Below, piece by piece: positions 46,441 to 58,359 of a stretch of 64,000 bases of DNA. Under the pieces are notes generated by a model, which saw nothing but the letters and a program-made list of their open reading frames with translations, was not told where the DNA came from and ran no database searches. The DNA is from Eucalyptus grandis (lineage: Eukaryota; Streptophyta; Magnoliopsida; Myrtales; Myrtaceae): assembly GCF_016545825.1 (NCBI RefSeq), contig NC_052619.1, positions 12,353,501 through 12,417,500 on the forward strand. Direction: 5' to 3'. The translations under genes and the position numbers were made by a program. Positions within the stretch are counted from its first letter, which is position 1, and the number at the start of each line of letters is the position of its first letter.

Positions 46441-48455
46441 ATGTGCAGCCTTATTTCGGGTGACTTATGGAGGGAGTTACAGTGGAGGGGTTGGGCACGA
46501 TGTGTTGAATCGGTTCTAGTCAAATCCTAAGAATTGGAGGAAAGGAAAAGCATCTTCAGATGCAAACTTCGGGGACTATTAACATAACGGATCTTTATTA
46601 GAAACACCATCGGCTGTAAAATTGCAAATAAATCTGGGCCGTTTTCCAATTTACCACCATACCAGTCGAACACTGCCCGTGAAGATTATTCTTCTCAGTT
46701 TTGGCTGTCGTGATGCAGAATTCTTGACAAAGCTACGTTGTTAGTTTTACAACATCCTGAGAATAGAAAGTGTCCTATGTTGGACATCATAACCGAGGAA
46801 TGCATTATTACGTTAAAGGAGAAGATACATAATTATACTCGGGTAAAGGATTCAAATTGCCAAATAGTTGCCATGCTTTTCTTCTGATCATCAAGACAGT
46901 GGTCGCCCTTGACAATAACCATCGACGCAGCTTCCTTAAAATCAGTACTAGTCTCGGACAAACAAGTAAAACAAGCAAAATCAGACTGCAGGAGTGAGTG
47001 ATCACACGATAACTGACGTGACTGAAGGTGAATACAAGGGTTCCTCCTCTTGGTTGAGAACTAACTTACCTTTGACTGATTTTAAAGACCAGATGCGGAT
47101 ACGCACTACTCTGACTCTGCTTGTCCTGTGATCTATTCTGATTTATTGCCCTCTTGATACTGCCTTTCTCACACTAGAGCATCCGGTGGACTCTGCCCTG
47201 CGCTGAGCTGAAGTGATAAGCCAACTCCTGCTTCTTTAAAGAACGAAGATAACTTGAAACGAGTGAAATAACTCATGGAATTAAAGAGCTATGTCATCCT
47301 GGCAAGAAAATCTGCTCATTCCGACAGCACTTTACATTGAATGCACAACAGTTGATAGTTAGGGATATTGCATCTTTCGTGGCAACTTTTCATGGTAGAA
47401 GAATTTAAAGATGTGAAGACTAGTGCTCTTTTGCTCACAGGAACGACCACCTGATAAGCCTTTTAAGCTGCAAAAGCAGCTATTAGACTCATTAACAAGT
47501 CCTTACAAACTAATGGACTGACTTTTACCAGCAACATTGTTGTTGTACTCCTATCAGCGAGAATTTTCATAATCTCCAGATTCTCAACTGGTATCTCTTC
47601 AAGACTGCAGCTCCCACACACGTGAAGAAGAAAATAACAATTATCCACCAAAAAAAGAAAGGCCAGCTTTTACTGCTCCTGAAATCTGCTGGGGATGCAA
47701 ATCTATATTTACTAGGAAAAATCCATTTAAGATGGGGCAAACTCAGGAAAAATACACTATCATGCTTCTGTAGAACACTAACAGATACCTGACTGATCAA
47801 GAAATCCTAGTGCCAAATGACCGAGAAATTCTCTGCACTCCACAAAACCAACAGGAGAAGAATCGAGAGTAGAACATAATAGACGATGGCAGGAATTGTG
47901 GCCAAAGATCCAAGAGAATTTTCTCTGCCTGATTATTCTGAATAAGCTATCCATTACATTGCTTAGATCATGACAAGGGCAAACTCAGCGAGCAGCTAGT
48001 GAAAATTTCAGCAATGAACTGGCATAGCATCAGATGGCAAAAGAGTTCATAAGCACTTCTTGCCGCGATATACAATGGATAAAGTAATCACATGAAGATC
48101 AAAAGATCCAAAAATCAATAATAACACTCAATATCTGCAGCCAACAAAGACACATGGGACCCATTTTTCGGGTACTCAAGCAATTAGCTGCATCTTTACA
48201 TAGGACCACCGACTTTGCTAAAACAATACGCTCCCTACTCTCCAACATTGCAAAATAGAGTGTGCAAAGGAAATCTCATAGGTAGAGAAGAACTTAAAGT
48301 ACACAACAGCAATGCACCACAAACGGAAAAACAGGTATCTTTTCTTTCTGGATGGCATGTTTCTGCAGCATTCATAAATTAAACACAAATGGTATTAGCC
48401 CTAAAAATACTCCAAGAAGGACCTGGAGTTTAAGAGGAAAAAATTCTAGGGTACA
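46441..48455 (-). repeat. Copy B of the dispersed family, possibly transcribed downstream of CDC45
   Basis: Fullest copy of the family also at 21885-24150 and 9280-9893. On minus it lies directly downstream of CDC45, and its last part (48387-48455) is in the CDC45 3' flank. 47778-48386 begins GTGTTTAA and ends CTGTTAG on the minus strand and is exactly what copy A lacks, so it behaves like an intron of a minus-strand transcript. Minus-strand frame 47463-47651 contains SLEEIPVENLEIMKILAD. It is not a family I recognise. Confidence 0.7.
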
Positions 48456-48646
48456 AAAAGAAGAAAAGAAAAGTTAAACATTATTCTACAAATCAGTGAC
48501 AGGAAAACTGTTCCAACTTCCAAGTTATACAATTGGCTAGAGTGTAACCTTTTATTTTTCGTTTCAGCAAGCCAAAGATGTTGGTGAAACATGCCTACTC
48601 GACATTTCCATGTTACAATCAGACAAATCAGCGACAAATTACAGTT

Positions 48647-50434
48647 CTACAGCTTCTCCGTCAACCTGATCATGAAAGAGTTCACTGCACTTGAATCCAA
48701 AACTATCCACGAAGATTCAAAGAGCTCATGAAAGAATTCAGCTCCAATTTCCTCAGCTGCGTTTCTGAATGCAATACCAAAAGCATTACCCTGCACTGCC
48801 CCGAGCCGAGGCTTCCCGCAAACCCCAACAATTAAAACCTTGTTAGGCTCCTGTGATAAGCAAGCACAAAGTAGAGGCTTCATTCTTGCTCCCTTTTCTT
48901 TTAGTGCATCCATCAGGAAGTAACAGAACTTAGTCAGAGCCTGTGGATACCCTAACAACTTTGTGTCAACAGAATCTTCAAGCTTCACCCATCTAAATTT
49001 CCTGCCACTTCTTATTGAGCCACTCTTAGTAATGGCTGCACTTCCCTGTCTTAGAATAGCTCGCTGTATCTTGATAGCATGTTGCATACCGGCTTTCAGC
49101 TTGTCCAAGTTGCTCAAGGACAAGGCGTCATAGGCCACCCCGAACTGCTTGGAAGCACAAGAACCATCAGATTTCACAAAGGACTCAAGCAGTGCGGTGA
49201 CTCCATATACCACGTCTGCTGCGGACACCCTTGAGCTATAACCATGGAGTCTCAGAAAACTTCTATAGTAGAAGTCGCTTAGCCCGTACTCAGGTAGAAA
49301 CCGTTCAAACTCATCTTTCATCTTTCTTTTCACTTCCAGGTTCATGTACTGAAACTTCTGTTGGCAATCCACAAGTGCAAAACCCATGCGGGCAAGGAGA
49401 AGTTTGAGCTTTTTCATCCCATTGTCACTCCATGTCTTTAATTTAGGCGCTATGTACGAAGAACACAGCATGGAATCAAATAAGTTCCATTCCTGCAATA
49501 ACATCAGCCTTGGCTCGTCTTCGTATGCGATGCGAGAGGAATCTGGAGCACGAATCTTAGTACCATCCTTGAGAGTTACAGAAGTAACAGCGTCCAAGTT
49601 CCCAGAGCTGTTAATGTGCTGCTCAAGCTCCATAACCCCAGCTAGGTACCTCTCATCTGTTAACCGCTCGTGAACAAACTGATCTGTCAAGGAAACGCAA
49701 GCTAACCAGAGCAATTCATTCGTGTTCTTCCTCAAAGAATGCGACAAATCATGCATCAAACATCCGGAAGGCTTCCCATGAAAGGTCCCCATACGGTAGT
49801 ACTCCTTCTTCAGCTTTCTGAAAAGCTGAACCGGGTCATCCGCATTTTCTTCAGAGACCCTCCTTCGCTTCCTAGACCCAGCTCTACTTCCCTCTTCCTC
49901 GCTATCACTGTCGTTTTCCTCTTCACTTTCCGAGGCCTCATCATCGCCTTCTTCATCGCTCATCAAATCGCTAGCATTAGCCAGAGCCGACACATCGAAA
50001 TCATAGGCCAAATCGGCCTGCTGCTCATCATCCCGAGTATAAAGCACGACCACCTGATCATTCCCCTCGCTCAAATTATGCAAATGAATCGGCCGGTGGC
50101 TATCCACGACGAAAACCCTAGCTCCGGGACCCAGATCCAAGACCCGGCGCAGGTCGCGGTGGCACCCCCAATTAATCAAAAGGATCGTGACGGCGGCGCC
50201 GCCCTCGGCGCTCATGCTGGACCCGGCGTACTTGTGGATCTCCCGAAACGACGACACCGGGTAGCAAGCGTACTGCACCGAATCCGACTCGAGCACATGG
50301 AAGATGACCTTGAGAGCGCACAGTGAGTCGACGTCGGAGGTCGACGGGAAGATGAGGAGAGGAGAATCGGCCGAGGACAGGGCGGACTCGCGCAGCCGAG
50401 TGTAGAAGGACTCCACCCGCTGCTCCCTCACCAT
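48647..50434 (-). CDS. CDC45: CDC45, replication-initiation factor of the CMG helicase
   Basis: Single uninterrupted frame of 595 residues, the usual length of plant CDC45. The protein binds MCM2-7 and GINS to form the replicative helicase in the nucleus. Visible: N-terminal RecJ/DHH-like fold with PLLIFPSTSDVDSLCALKVI and VFVVDSHRPIHLHNL (residues about 108-121); an acidic linker at 158-182; a basic RKRRR nuclear-localisation-like patch at 188-192; and the core with GTFHGKPSGCLMHDLSHSL and FLPEYGLSDFYYRSFLRLHG. The C-terminus has VCGKPRLGAVQGNAFGIAF, then SSWIVLDSSAVNSFMIRL, conserved in the family. Start chosen at MVREQRVESFYTRL, the standard CDC45 beginning. No damage seen. The RIN4-like gene lies about 1.4 kb upstream in the same orientation. 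Confidence 0.97.
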   Translation of the reverse strand: MVREQRVESFYTRLRESALSSADSPLLIFPSTSDVDSLCALKVIFHVLESDSVQYACYPVSSFREIHKYAGSSMSAEGGAAVTILLINWGCHRDLRRVLDLGPGARVFVVDSHRPIHLHNLSEGNDQVVVLYTRDDEQQADLAYDFDVSALANASDLMSDEEGDDEASESEEENDSDSEEEGSRAGSRKRRRVSEENADDPVQLFRKLKKEYYRMGTFHGKPSGCLMHDLSHSLRKNTNELLWLACVSLTDQFVHERLTDERYLAGVMELEQHINSSGNLDAVTSVTLKDGTKIRAPDSSRIAYEDEPRLMLLQEWNLFDSMLCSSYIAPKLKTWSDNGMKKLKLLLARMGFALVDCQQKFQYMNLEVKRKMKDEFERFLPEYGLSDFYYRSFLRLHGYSSRVSAADVVYGVTALLESFVKSDGSCASKQFGVAYDALSLSNLDKLKAGMQHAIKIQRAILRQGSAAITKSGSIRSGRKFRWVKLEDSVDTKLLGYPQALTKFCYFLMDALKEKGARMKPLLCACLSQEPNKVLIVGVCGKPRLGAVQGNAFGIAFRNAAEEIGAEFFHELFESSWIVLDSSAVNSFMIRLTEKL

Positions 50435-50852
50435 GATTTCCTAGCTCGCGAATCCGAATTGAGAAGAAAACACGGCGCCGCGGGGAGGAGCCTCGAAGGA
50501 GACGAGGAGGAGGAAACGCTAGAGCGCCGGGGCCAGATCCAGCTCGAGCCTCGGTTCGGGCAATCAAGTCCGCCGGCGGTGCAAACTGAGGAAGGAGAGG
50601 CGTTGAGAGAACCTCGAGAGGAGCTCGGGATCGGACCTCGCGGAGCTACTGGTCATCGCCCGAGCGGCCGGCGAGCGGCGTAGCTTGCGGCGGAGGCAGG
50701 CGGCGAGAGAGACAGAGAGACAGAGAGAGATCTGCTGCTACTGTTGTTCTTTCGTCTCTCTACTGAAAAATGAGGGAGGAGGAGGAGGGCGGTTAAGTTT
50801 GAAGAGGCGAAAAATGTTTGAAATTTCGGGAATTTTTATTCAATTTTTAAAA

Positions 50853-50862
50853 GTTGGCGCCA
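50853..50862 (-). promoter_or_regulatory. Possible E2F-like site upstream of CDC45
   Basis: GTTGGCGCCA about 420 bases before the CDC45 ATG is one base off a TTTGGCGC-type E2F site. A GGCGAAAAA at 50806 is a second, weaker candidate. CDC45 is an E2F target in other eukaryotes; activity here is inference. Confidence 0.35.
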
Positions 50863-50869
50863 CAACTGT

Positions 50870-51835
50870 TTCCGGCACGCAGGCTCCTCGCCATGTGATG
50901 CGATCCCCCTTTTTCATCTTTTATTTTCTTTTTTAACGGGAAAATTAATTTTTTTCTTTTTTAAGCAGTTGCAAGTTGAATTCGTCCGACTGGAAAGAGG
51001 GGTAATTAAAGGATGAAAAATTAGCAGGTCGCTATAATTGAGATTGGTATTTTCCAAAAGAAAAAATTGTTAAATTCAAGATGTCAATACAAAAAATGTG
51101 AATTGTGGATGAGATGAAAAGTTGATAAGTTAATAAAAGATCAAAGAAATACTGATAAGTAATTCAAATAAAAGTTAAAAAGACAATATTTTGTAGTAAA
51201 TTAATAAGAGAAAAGTTTAATGTGTCACGCCAATTTAGATTGTTAATGTCTAGAGAGAATTAATAAGATTAAAAGAAAAGTTGGCAACTCGATAAATCAA
51301 AACAATGATTACAATTAAAATTGGTAAAATAAATCAAATTAGGATTGGTAAACCAAAAAAAATTTGTAATTTAATCCACAAAAAATTTGGTAAGTCAATC
51401 TGATATAGTTCGCTAGATACTTCACATCCAATTTTCACGTGCTAAAGTTGTAGGCCTTGCTATTAATAACCCTCCAATTAATCTAATTCATGGATTAGCC
51501 CATCGCTAATTGGCATCCATTAAGGGTGTAAAACGGAAGAGAAAACTTTATGCATTCGCATTCCATGTATTGAAAACGATCACATTGAAAGGAATCTATA
51601 AAAAGCTCCTGTCTTTCAAGACCGGATAGACAGCAAAAAAGCAGTACAGAGACGTTCATCGATGTCTACGACACAGCACTAGACCAGACACAGAGGAATA
51701 AAATAGTTTCACGGTCAAAAGCTAAGGAATGATGACCAAAGAAGTAAACTCTCCGAAAGGCGAATGATCCTTCAAAGATAATTACAATTCACGGGCGGCC
51801 AGAACCGTCGTCGACTGAGTTTGCAGGCCTCGACT
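50870..51835. other. Intergenic between RIN4-like gene and CDC45
   Basis: AT-rich from 50930 to 51540 with repeated words (GGTAA(G/A)TCAAT...AAATT). No gene. 51540-51835 is probably RIN4-like 3' UTR. Confidence 0.5.
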
Positions 51836-54271
51836 TCAGAACCAGGGGAAGCAACAGCCCTGCAAAATGCACGAGGACGGCATTGAGTACAGCGTAAATA
51901 ATGGAGCGAAAATTCACGAGAAGAGTCACTTAAAAACGTGATGTTTCCTCTGTTGGGGGGTTTGGCGCAGTCACGCCGATCAGGTATAATCAGTTAGTCG
52001 ATTATATAACTCGATGAGAGCATGACCACCGCTGGCCATCACCATTATCGACATCGTTCTCGTGCTGCAGTCACCACTGACAGGCAGCTGCTGATGCCAA
52101 CATTTGAATCCGCGGCCTAATGTCAGCATCTCAGAGACTCCTAAAAGTACTAAATGAATCTCGCACCGGTTCTAGTTGCCGGAGACAAAAGTATTTGTGG
52201 TATTGCTTTTGGGATTGAAGTACTTGCCCAGGATTCATGAGTGGGATCGTGCTCCAGAGAAAACCTCGGTCATGAAGTTCGCAAATTAACATGAAATATA
52301 AAGTCGAGCCAGGCTCGAGAGTATACCTTGGGATTGTCCCTTGGATTTGGCTTCCTGTTGCCGGTGTATGGCGATGCGCGGACATTGGGACCAGGCGACA
52401 TTGCTGCACCAGGGCCTCTCTGCTTCTCTTCCTTTATTCTGTTGAAAACATCAGTGTAGCCATCACCAGATGCAGGGTCATTCACATTCCAATCACCGAA
52501 TCGTGGAACTGCAGCACCTCTGCTAGACTGTTCATCGGACAGAACCCAACGTCAAGAGGCCAATATCAATAGAAAGTAGAAACTCAACATCGCTGTGATG
52601 ATCACAGCTTGAAGATCAAACTGCAGATTCAAATACGATGATGAGAGGAAAATCTGTAAGAATCAGAAAAAGGAGTTGGGTTCAGCTTTGGATCTTACGC
52701 TATCGTCTGCTCTCATTTGGGATCTTCCCTGGGCCCCAGGGCTGCTCCCATAAGCAGCTCGGCCTGGAGATTTCGTTTGGTGATGATGAGGTGACCGTTC
52801 GAAACTGTGATCATAACCAGGATTGCCAGCCTGCCTCTTGTAAGGCTCACCATAGGCGGCCCCATGGAACGAGTATTGGTGTCTCGAGTCATTGGTCCGA
52901 GATGCTGCATTGTCTTTACCTGCCGAGGGGTTGACAGACCGTCTTGGGTCGCTGTCGTCTGCCCTCGCCCTCCTCTCCTGCAACTTCCTAGAAGGTTCAG
53001 GTCCTCTCGGCTCCTCAGTGGAAAACCTAGGTTTACGGGGAGGAGGAGGAGCAAACTTGGACTCAGGTGCACCTTTGGGATGTAAGTTGGGGTTCTCTTG
53101 CGGGTCATTCGGGTTCCCCACTTTCACGCCACCGTTGCCTCGTTGCTCGCGTGCTTTTTCGAAATAGACAGTATAAGCAACGTCATCACCAGCGTTCCAT
53201 TTGCCAAATTGGGGTACGCGCGAACGTTGCTGCCACGATCAGAATAGCCATTTTCAGGACGAAGAATATGCCTAACAGGAATTAAAACGAATAGACCAAT
53301 CCTGCACTAACTAGAACTCTCTCCAACCAGCGCTCCGCACAAGAAAGCACAGAAAAGAACATCGCAATACATAAATCGATTTTAGCAAGCATTGGCACCT
53401 TCCAATTAAGAACAAATTAAGAGCTGATGATTTAATCTACATCCAATCCTTCACTGCCTATTTAAGCGGGTTTTTAAGCAAATGCAGAGGAAACAATTGG
53501 AAAAGCCAGGACATAACCGGATAGGGATTCGACAAACTAGGACAGTTAACTAAAGCAGATGTCGCTTTGTTCTGCAGGAGGTGATTGTACAGAAATGAAT
53601 ACACCGTTAAGCGGTGTTGCTCTGGGAAAGCTTTGGTGGATGACCCCAATATTAGCTGCAATCGGACTTGTTACGCAGGAAGCATGTGTCGAGCAACGCC
53701 GTACATAACTTGAGCTGTATAGAGCTATTGGAGGATGCTGTCCTTAGAAAACGAATCCATGGAAAACTAATGGGCGTCATCAAGCTAGGAAATCCGGGTA
53801 GGAAATCTAAAGCTCAGTGAGCCTCTGAATTCCAAACCAATCGATCGAATTTCAGCTCTTTTGTACTCAGAAAACCAGAATCGATCCTAGCAAAACATTC
53901 GGTCAAGAAACGATTTTCTACCAATATCTTTTAAAATCTTGCCTTTTTTTCCCCTTCTTGCTTGTTTGATTACCAAAACTTAGCTAAAGGTTGCTTCTTC
54001 GCATCTCATGAGCTCAATTCACAATGGTCAACCAGCATCTAAATATAAGCTGATGCAGAACCAACGACAAAACAGAAACAGAAGGACGAACGGATGCAAC
54101 AGAAAACCTCGGTATTGGACAACAATAACATAAGGCGACGATAACTAGAACTAATGATTCGCAGAAATGCACGAGCTACAAGAGTCGTTTTAGGCCATCG
54201 TGACCGGAACACGTATAATTACGCCGAAGCCGAGACTCGGACGTCGAGACAAAAGCGATACTCACAGCCAT
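51836..54271 (-). CDS. RIN4: RIN4-like protein (two NOI domains, acylated C-terminus)
   Basis: Plasma-membrane immune regulator guarded by NLR receptors and targeted by bacterial effectors in other plants. Exons on minus: 54266-54271 (ATGGCT), 52699-53229, 52327-52527 and 51836-51859. All introns are GT..AG and the total is 762 nt, 253 residues. N-terminal NOI has VPQFGKWNAGDDVAYTVYF (residues about 7-25). C-terminal NOI has VPRFGDWNVNDPASGDGYTD (about 186-205). Each begins with VPxFGxW, the sequence cut by AvrRpt2 in Arabidopsis RIN4. The last exon adds GCCFPWF, whose double Cys is the expected palmitoylation site. The middle is long, Pro/Ser/Arg-rich and disordered. The tiny first exon ends after Ala, a pattern known for RIN4 genes. 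The exact paralogue within the NOI family is uncertain. Confidence 0.93.
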
Positions 54272-55985
54272 TTCTCCTCCGCCCTTCTCCCACCTGCTTC
54301 AAGCGAAATGCAAAGAAAATGCTCGGAGCCAAATCGCGAGACGAAACCGGGAGCTGAGCAGGCTCGAAAAGGAATCTCCTCCGGCCAACTTCCTCTGACG
54401 ACACAACAACCGGAAATATGGGGAAGCGGGATGGAAGGTTGGCTTCTGGTGGCAGGAGAAGTGGGGGGAGGGAGAAGGGCTTTATATATAGACCGTTGAC
54501 CCTGGGGGGTGGCCAGGTCCAAGTTTGACTATTCTTTATCTCCCCCCAGCCCACCACGGCTTCTTGAACGAGTCCCGCCCCCGTTTCTTCCCAAGCCCTC
54601 AACGGCAACCGCATCAACGGCGTCGCTGGTAAACCGCGTGGCCAACGCCCGCCTCGCTTTCGAGAGAAAAACGCTACCGCCAGTGCGGTTTCTGCTGTTT
54701 CTGGAGATGGTCAGCTCGCTTGACAATTTGGCCCCAGCACGCAAGCCTTATCCGGAAGGAGAAAAAACCCGGTTCCTCGGATTATGACGGCGTCAGAAAG
54801 ATTCGACGGAAGCCAGCTGTCCCCTGTCGGGATCGGTTCAAACGTCAAAGGCTTGACGGTCCGGGGGAGGGGATTCTCCGCGGTTAATTTGACGGGGTCG
54901 CCGTGAGCTCGCGTGTCCCGGACTGAAAACACGCGCTCTCTCCAGCTACCTACCAAAACCCCGACCACCTTGTCCTTTTTTGTTCTTTTGTCCCTTTTGT
55001 CCTTTTGCCTTCTGCCCCGTTTTGAATTCGTCTTCCTTTTGCCGATGCTTCGAAGGGAAATTGAATTTACTTGTTCTTCGTGGTGCTTTCGCCATCACGA
55101 TCGCAATTTTTGAAGTGAAATTTAAGGTCCATTTGTTTTGTAAAAAATGAGTGATTCGAAAATCGTTATCCTAAAAATAATTGAATATGTCCCTAGAAAA
55201 AATCAATTAACAGGAAATATCTTTGTTATCAATAACAAATTATGGTTAAGTATTTTCATGAATGACTAAAACATTTTTCGTCCATTCGTTCTTATAAAAA
55301 ATCACAGCAATCATTTTTTTAAAAAGACAATTTCTAAAAAACTTATTTTTCACGAAACAAATGTACTCATAATAAAATAGATATACATGAAATTTCTTGA
55401 GTATTTGTATTAGATCGTGTTGTGGATGTTCTGCATGTTGATTTCATATAAGATTAATTGGGAAGTGCCCATGTTGATGTTTTATATTTGATAAACAAAA
55501 TTTTCTTTTTTCTTTTTCTTATTTTTGGGTAGACAGGGAAACTTTTGGGATTGGTCAATTTTTTTCATTTGAAAGCGATTTTACATCCTACGTAAGACAA
55601 CGTCTTGCATATGTAGTCATTTGAACGTGGACGGGATGATGTAGATCTCCGGAGATAAATAGAAGAGGTCATCGTGAATTAATTCTTTAATATAGGGTTT
55701 ATAATATCACTGAAAATCTCAAACTTGCATCCCTACGATATATTTGCTCCGAATCAATTTTCCCACCTCACAAAAAAATCCCATATTGATTTCCATAATT
55801 TCCATCTAGAATTTGCACCAAACTAATTTTCATCTTACAAAAAAATCCAAATCAATACATCTATCCAAATCCACCCTCCATCGCATTTTGTCAAAATATC
55901 CTATTGAAAGGAGTTTCCTCCCCAAAAATTCACGTGTGAATTTGTGGCAAATATACTAGTTCCAAGTCTAATAATAATATTGACC
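54272..55985. other. Region upstream of the RIN4-like gene
   Basis: 5' flank and promoter (TATATATAGACC at about 54482 could be a TATA box for the minus-strand gene only by symmetry). GC-rich to 54960, then AT-rich. ORFs at 54200-54790 overlap each other on both strands and have no family features. No gene called. Confidence 0.45.
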
Positions 55986-55990
55986 TATGA

Positions 55991-56106
55991 ATATATATAT
56001 ATAGAATCACAATGAGTTTATGAGATAAACCTTCATTTAAGATAAATTATATATATATATAGAATCACAATGAGTTTATGAGATAAACCTTCATTTAAGA
56101 TAAATT
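55991..56106 (+). repeat. Perfect tandem duplication, 58-bp unit
   Basis: Two copies of ATATATATAGAATCACAATG...CCTTCATTTAAGATAAATT, apparently identical, so recent. Confidence 0.92.
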
Positions 56107-56285
56107 GGATAAGAACCAAATTGACGAAGGAATGCTTCACATATGTCTTGACTTTGCCAAGCCTAGTTCCTCGATCTCTTGCTTTATGCCAACTCTATTG
56201 CATATAGAGTAGATCTATTTTGTTTCTAGTATCCTTGTGAGGTGTTTGATTCCAGTCCCTAATAGCCTTGGTGAAGCAATCCACT

Positions 56286-56430
56286 GAAGAAGATCCTTCT
56301 CCTTCCCTTTTTTCGGAAGAAAAGGAGGATCTGGACAAAATCAATGAAAGGGAAGAGATCCGAGTGAACGGAAAGGAAAAAAAACAAGGGATGAATTTAA
56401 CTTGCAAGAGACATTCTATAAAAATAGCCA
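56286..56430 (+). pseudogene. ycf1: Plastid ycf1 fragment in the nucleus (NUPT)
   Basis: Frame reads [15 protein letters not shown] and then [15 protein letters not shown], matching the charged internal region of plastid Ycf1 (TIC214). It then shifts frame, with AAGAGACATTCTATAAAAAT continuing the plastid sequence. It is short, broken and surrounded by nuclear repeats. The plastid Ycf1 acts in inner-envelope protein import; this piece does nothing of the kind. Confidence 0.75.
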
Positions 56431-56667
56431 ACCATCCTTGATGCTATGTACATTGATCTTAACTTGACAAATTCATCCAATTGAACTCACACTCAAAAGA
56501 GGACCACAAGCTCGAGGCTCGATGAACAAGAAAGTATCAACATTAAGAAACTTCTTGGGGTTAGCAGTGAAAGAAAGAGTGTGGCATTCATTTCTTCATT
56601 CATATTCATAGCTGAGTCTACTAAAAGAGGGACTGGCCTCATCATGGTGATTAGAGGTCATCTCTAA

Positions 56668-56898
56668 TTGTTCACCTGCAACAAGAACAACATTTATGCC
56701 AAAAGGACTAAGAGCTCTTATTTTGTGTCATATATGCCGGGGTTCTCTCAGCCACACTTTAAAATGTTCGATAGAAGGGGAGACCTGCAGCATCATCTAG
56801 CGTATTTCCTGGTGTTGACTTTAATACTCTTTCATCCGCTGGTACAGAATCCATTGCTATCGGACTTGGCAAGTAGGCCCCGAAGGAACAAGTCGTAG
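56668..56898 (+). pseudogene. Ty3/gypsy gag scrap
   Basis: PHFKMFDRRGDLQHHLAYFL resembles the gypsy gag signature P.F..FDG.GDP..H...F. The rest of gag is absent. It lies between two plastid-derived pieces. Confidence 0.5.
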
Positions 56899-56985
56899 AC
56901 CTTACATTCTTCTTTCTTTTAGTCTCCTAAAAAAGAAAGCCAGTCACTTTAATTTGAAATGACTTTAATTCCAAATAAATCAAAT

Positions 56986-57057
56986 CTCCCTAAGTAGGAT
57001 TTGAACCTACGATCAGTCAATTAATGACCAACCGTTCTACCATTGAGCAAATGAGGA
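56986..57057 (-). pseudogene. trnN: Decayed plastid trnN-GUU copy (tRNA pseudogene)
   Basis: The minus strand matches plastid tRNA-Asn over its full 72 bases, from TCCTCA to TTAGGGAG, including the T-arm GTAGGTTCAAATCCTAC. Differences from the plastid gene as I remember it are mostly C-to-T and G-to-A. The anticodon GTT now reads TAA or ATT depending on loop pairing, and the acceptor stem has mismatches. This is transferred plastid DNA, not a working tRNA gene. Confidence 0.8.
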
Positions 57058-58359
57058 ATGTGCACCGGCTGTCATGGGGCCGAGGTTGAAGAGGAAGACT
57101 GGTCGACGGAGCTGAGAAACGACGTGACATGCACTCGGACTCGTTACTCATTAATAAGACTCCTGACTCGTCGTCCTCTTCGCTTTCAAAGAAAGTCAAC
57201 GCGGCGTTCGTGCGAGCTGCCAAATCAGTCGCCCTCGCTGAAAACTGGTACAACGTCTTTTGCTCCTGCCTTCTTCTCCTTCGTCTTCGTCTTCGTCTTC
57301 GTCCTCTTCCTCTGTTCTTCACTTGCAAATTTTGATCTTTTCTTTTCCTCTTTTCTGTTTCGTTTTTTTTGTTGGTAAATTACGATGGAGGGAATTTAAC
57401 GAGCCGTGCCTTACGGCAATCGCCAGATGACGAAGAGCTTCTTCTTCTTTCCGAGATGGTGGTGGCTCTGGCGCTGTTAGGTTATGATTTATGGCTATAA
57501 TTTAGGGCTTGGAGATGATGATTAGAGCGATGCGAGATGTATAATCTAATCAATTGCATGTGGAGATTTGTAAACTAAAGTGATGTGCGATGATGCAGGT
57601 GGATACTTTAAAAGGAGGGTGGGTTCAATGCATAAGAGTCAAGGGAGCCGTGTACCTACTTATAACTACTTGCAAAGCTCTATTTTACATTAAATTCACT
57701 TAAAGTCGACTTCTAGAATTTAGAATTTTAATGACGCAGATGCATTTGGTGTTGAATAGCGGGCAAACTCTTAACGAGCATTGGCAATTCAAATGTGAAA
57801 AGCACCTTCGATAGGTTTTACAAATTAGAATAGAGATATGCTAGTGTAGAAACATGCGCGTGACTTGGGAGTGGGTTACGTATGGAGAGAAATGAATCGA
57901 TCATTAAAAAGAATCGAGTGGTTTTTTAATCAATGTGCATTAGTTAGTGACTAAAAACACAAGAACTGGATGGTTATTTGACGAACAGAGAGTGATGAAG
58001 AGTTTTAGCTTTTAATAAAGGGTAATCATGGACAATTAAAAATGAGACAATTTGGAGCTTTGGTTTATCAATATTGACTAATTCGCGAGATACAGGTTAT
58101 GCGTAAGCATGATCGCGGGGGCAGGTTACGTATGCAGAGAGATGAATCGATTTTTAGGAGTTTAATAATGATTCGATTATTTAAATAAGTGTTGGTTAAT
58201 TACTATTATTATTATTTATTTATTTTTGTCCTAGTGTTGGTTAGTTTTAAACATGTGCGAATTTGAGGGTTCCTTGGTAATTTTAATTTTTGAAGAAAGT
58301 TAATTATGAAAAGCTAGAAGCAAGATGATTTGGGATTTTTGCTTAATGATGCAAATAAT
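57058..58359. other. Intergenic, with a duplicated 70-bp segment
   Basis: A Ser-rich open frame at 57129-57335 has no family signature; antisense to it is a poly-Arg artefact of CTTCGT repeats (57272-57305). GGTTACGTATG.AGAGA.ATGAATCGAT occurs at 57873 and 58125, a dispersed duplication. No gene called. Confidence 0.5.

Noticed and set aside
49739..50326. 195-residue plus-strand ORF
   Set aside because: Antisense to CDC45; exists only because of codon bias in the real gene.
52807..53167. Plus-strand ORFs of about 90 residues
   Set aside because: Antisense to the RIN4-like exon 2.
56986..57057. Functional tRNA gene
   Set aside because: Anticodon and acceptor stem have changed from plastid trnN; treated as a plastid-derived pseudogene.
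57129..57335. Ser-rich ORF as a small gene
   Set aside because: No homologous family recognised, no splice or promoter evidence, and followed by a CTTCGT repeat.
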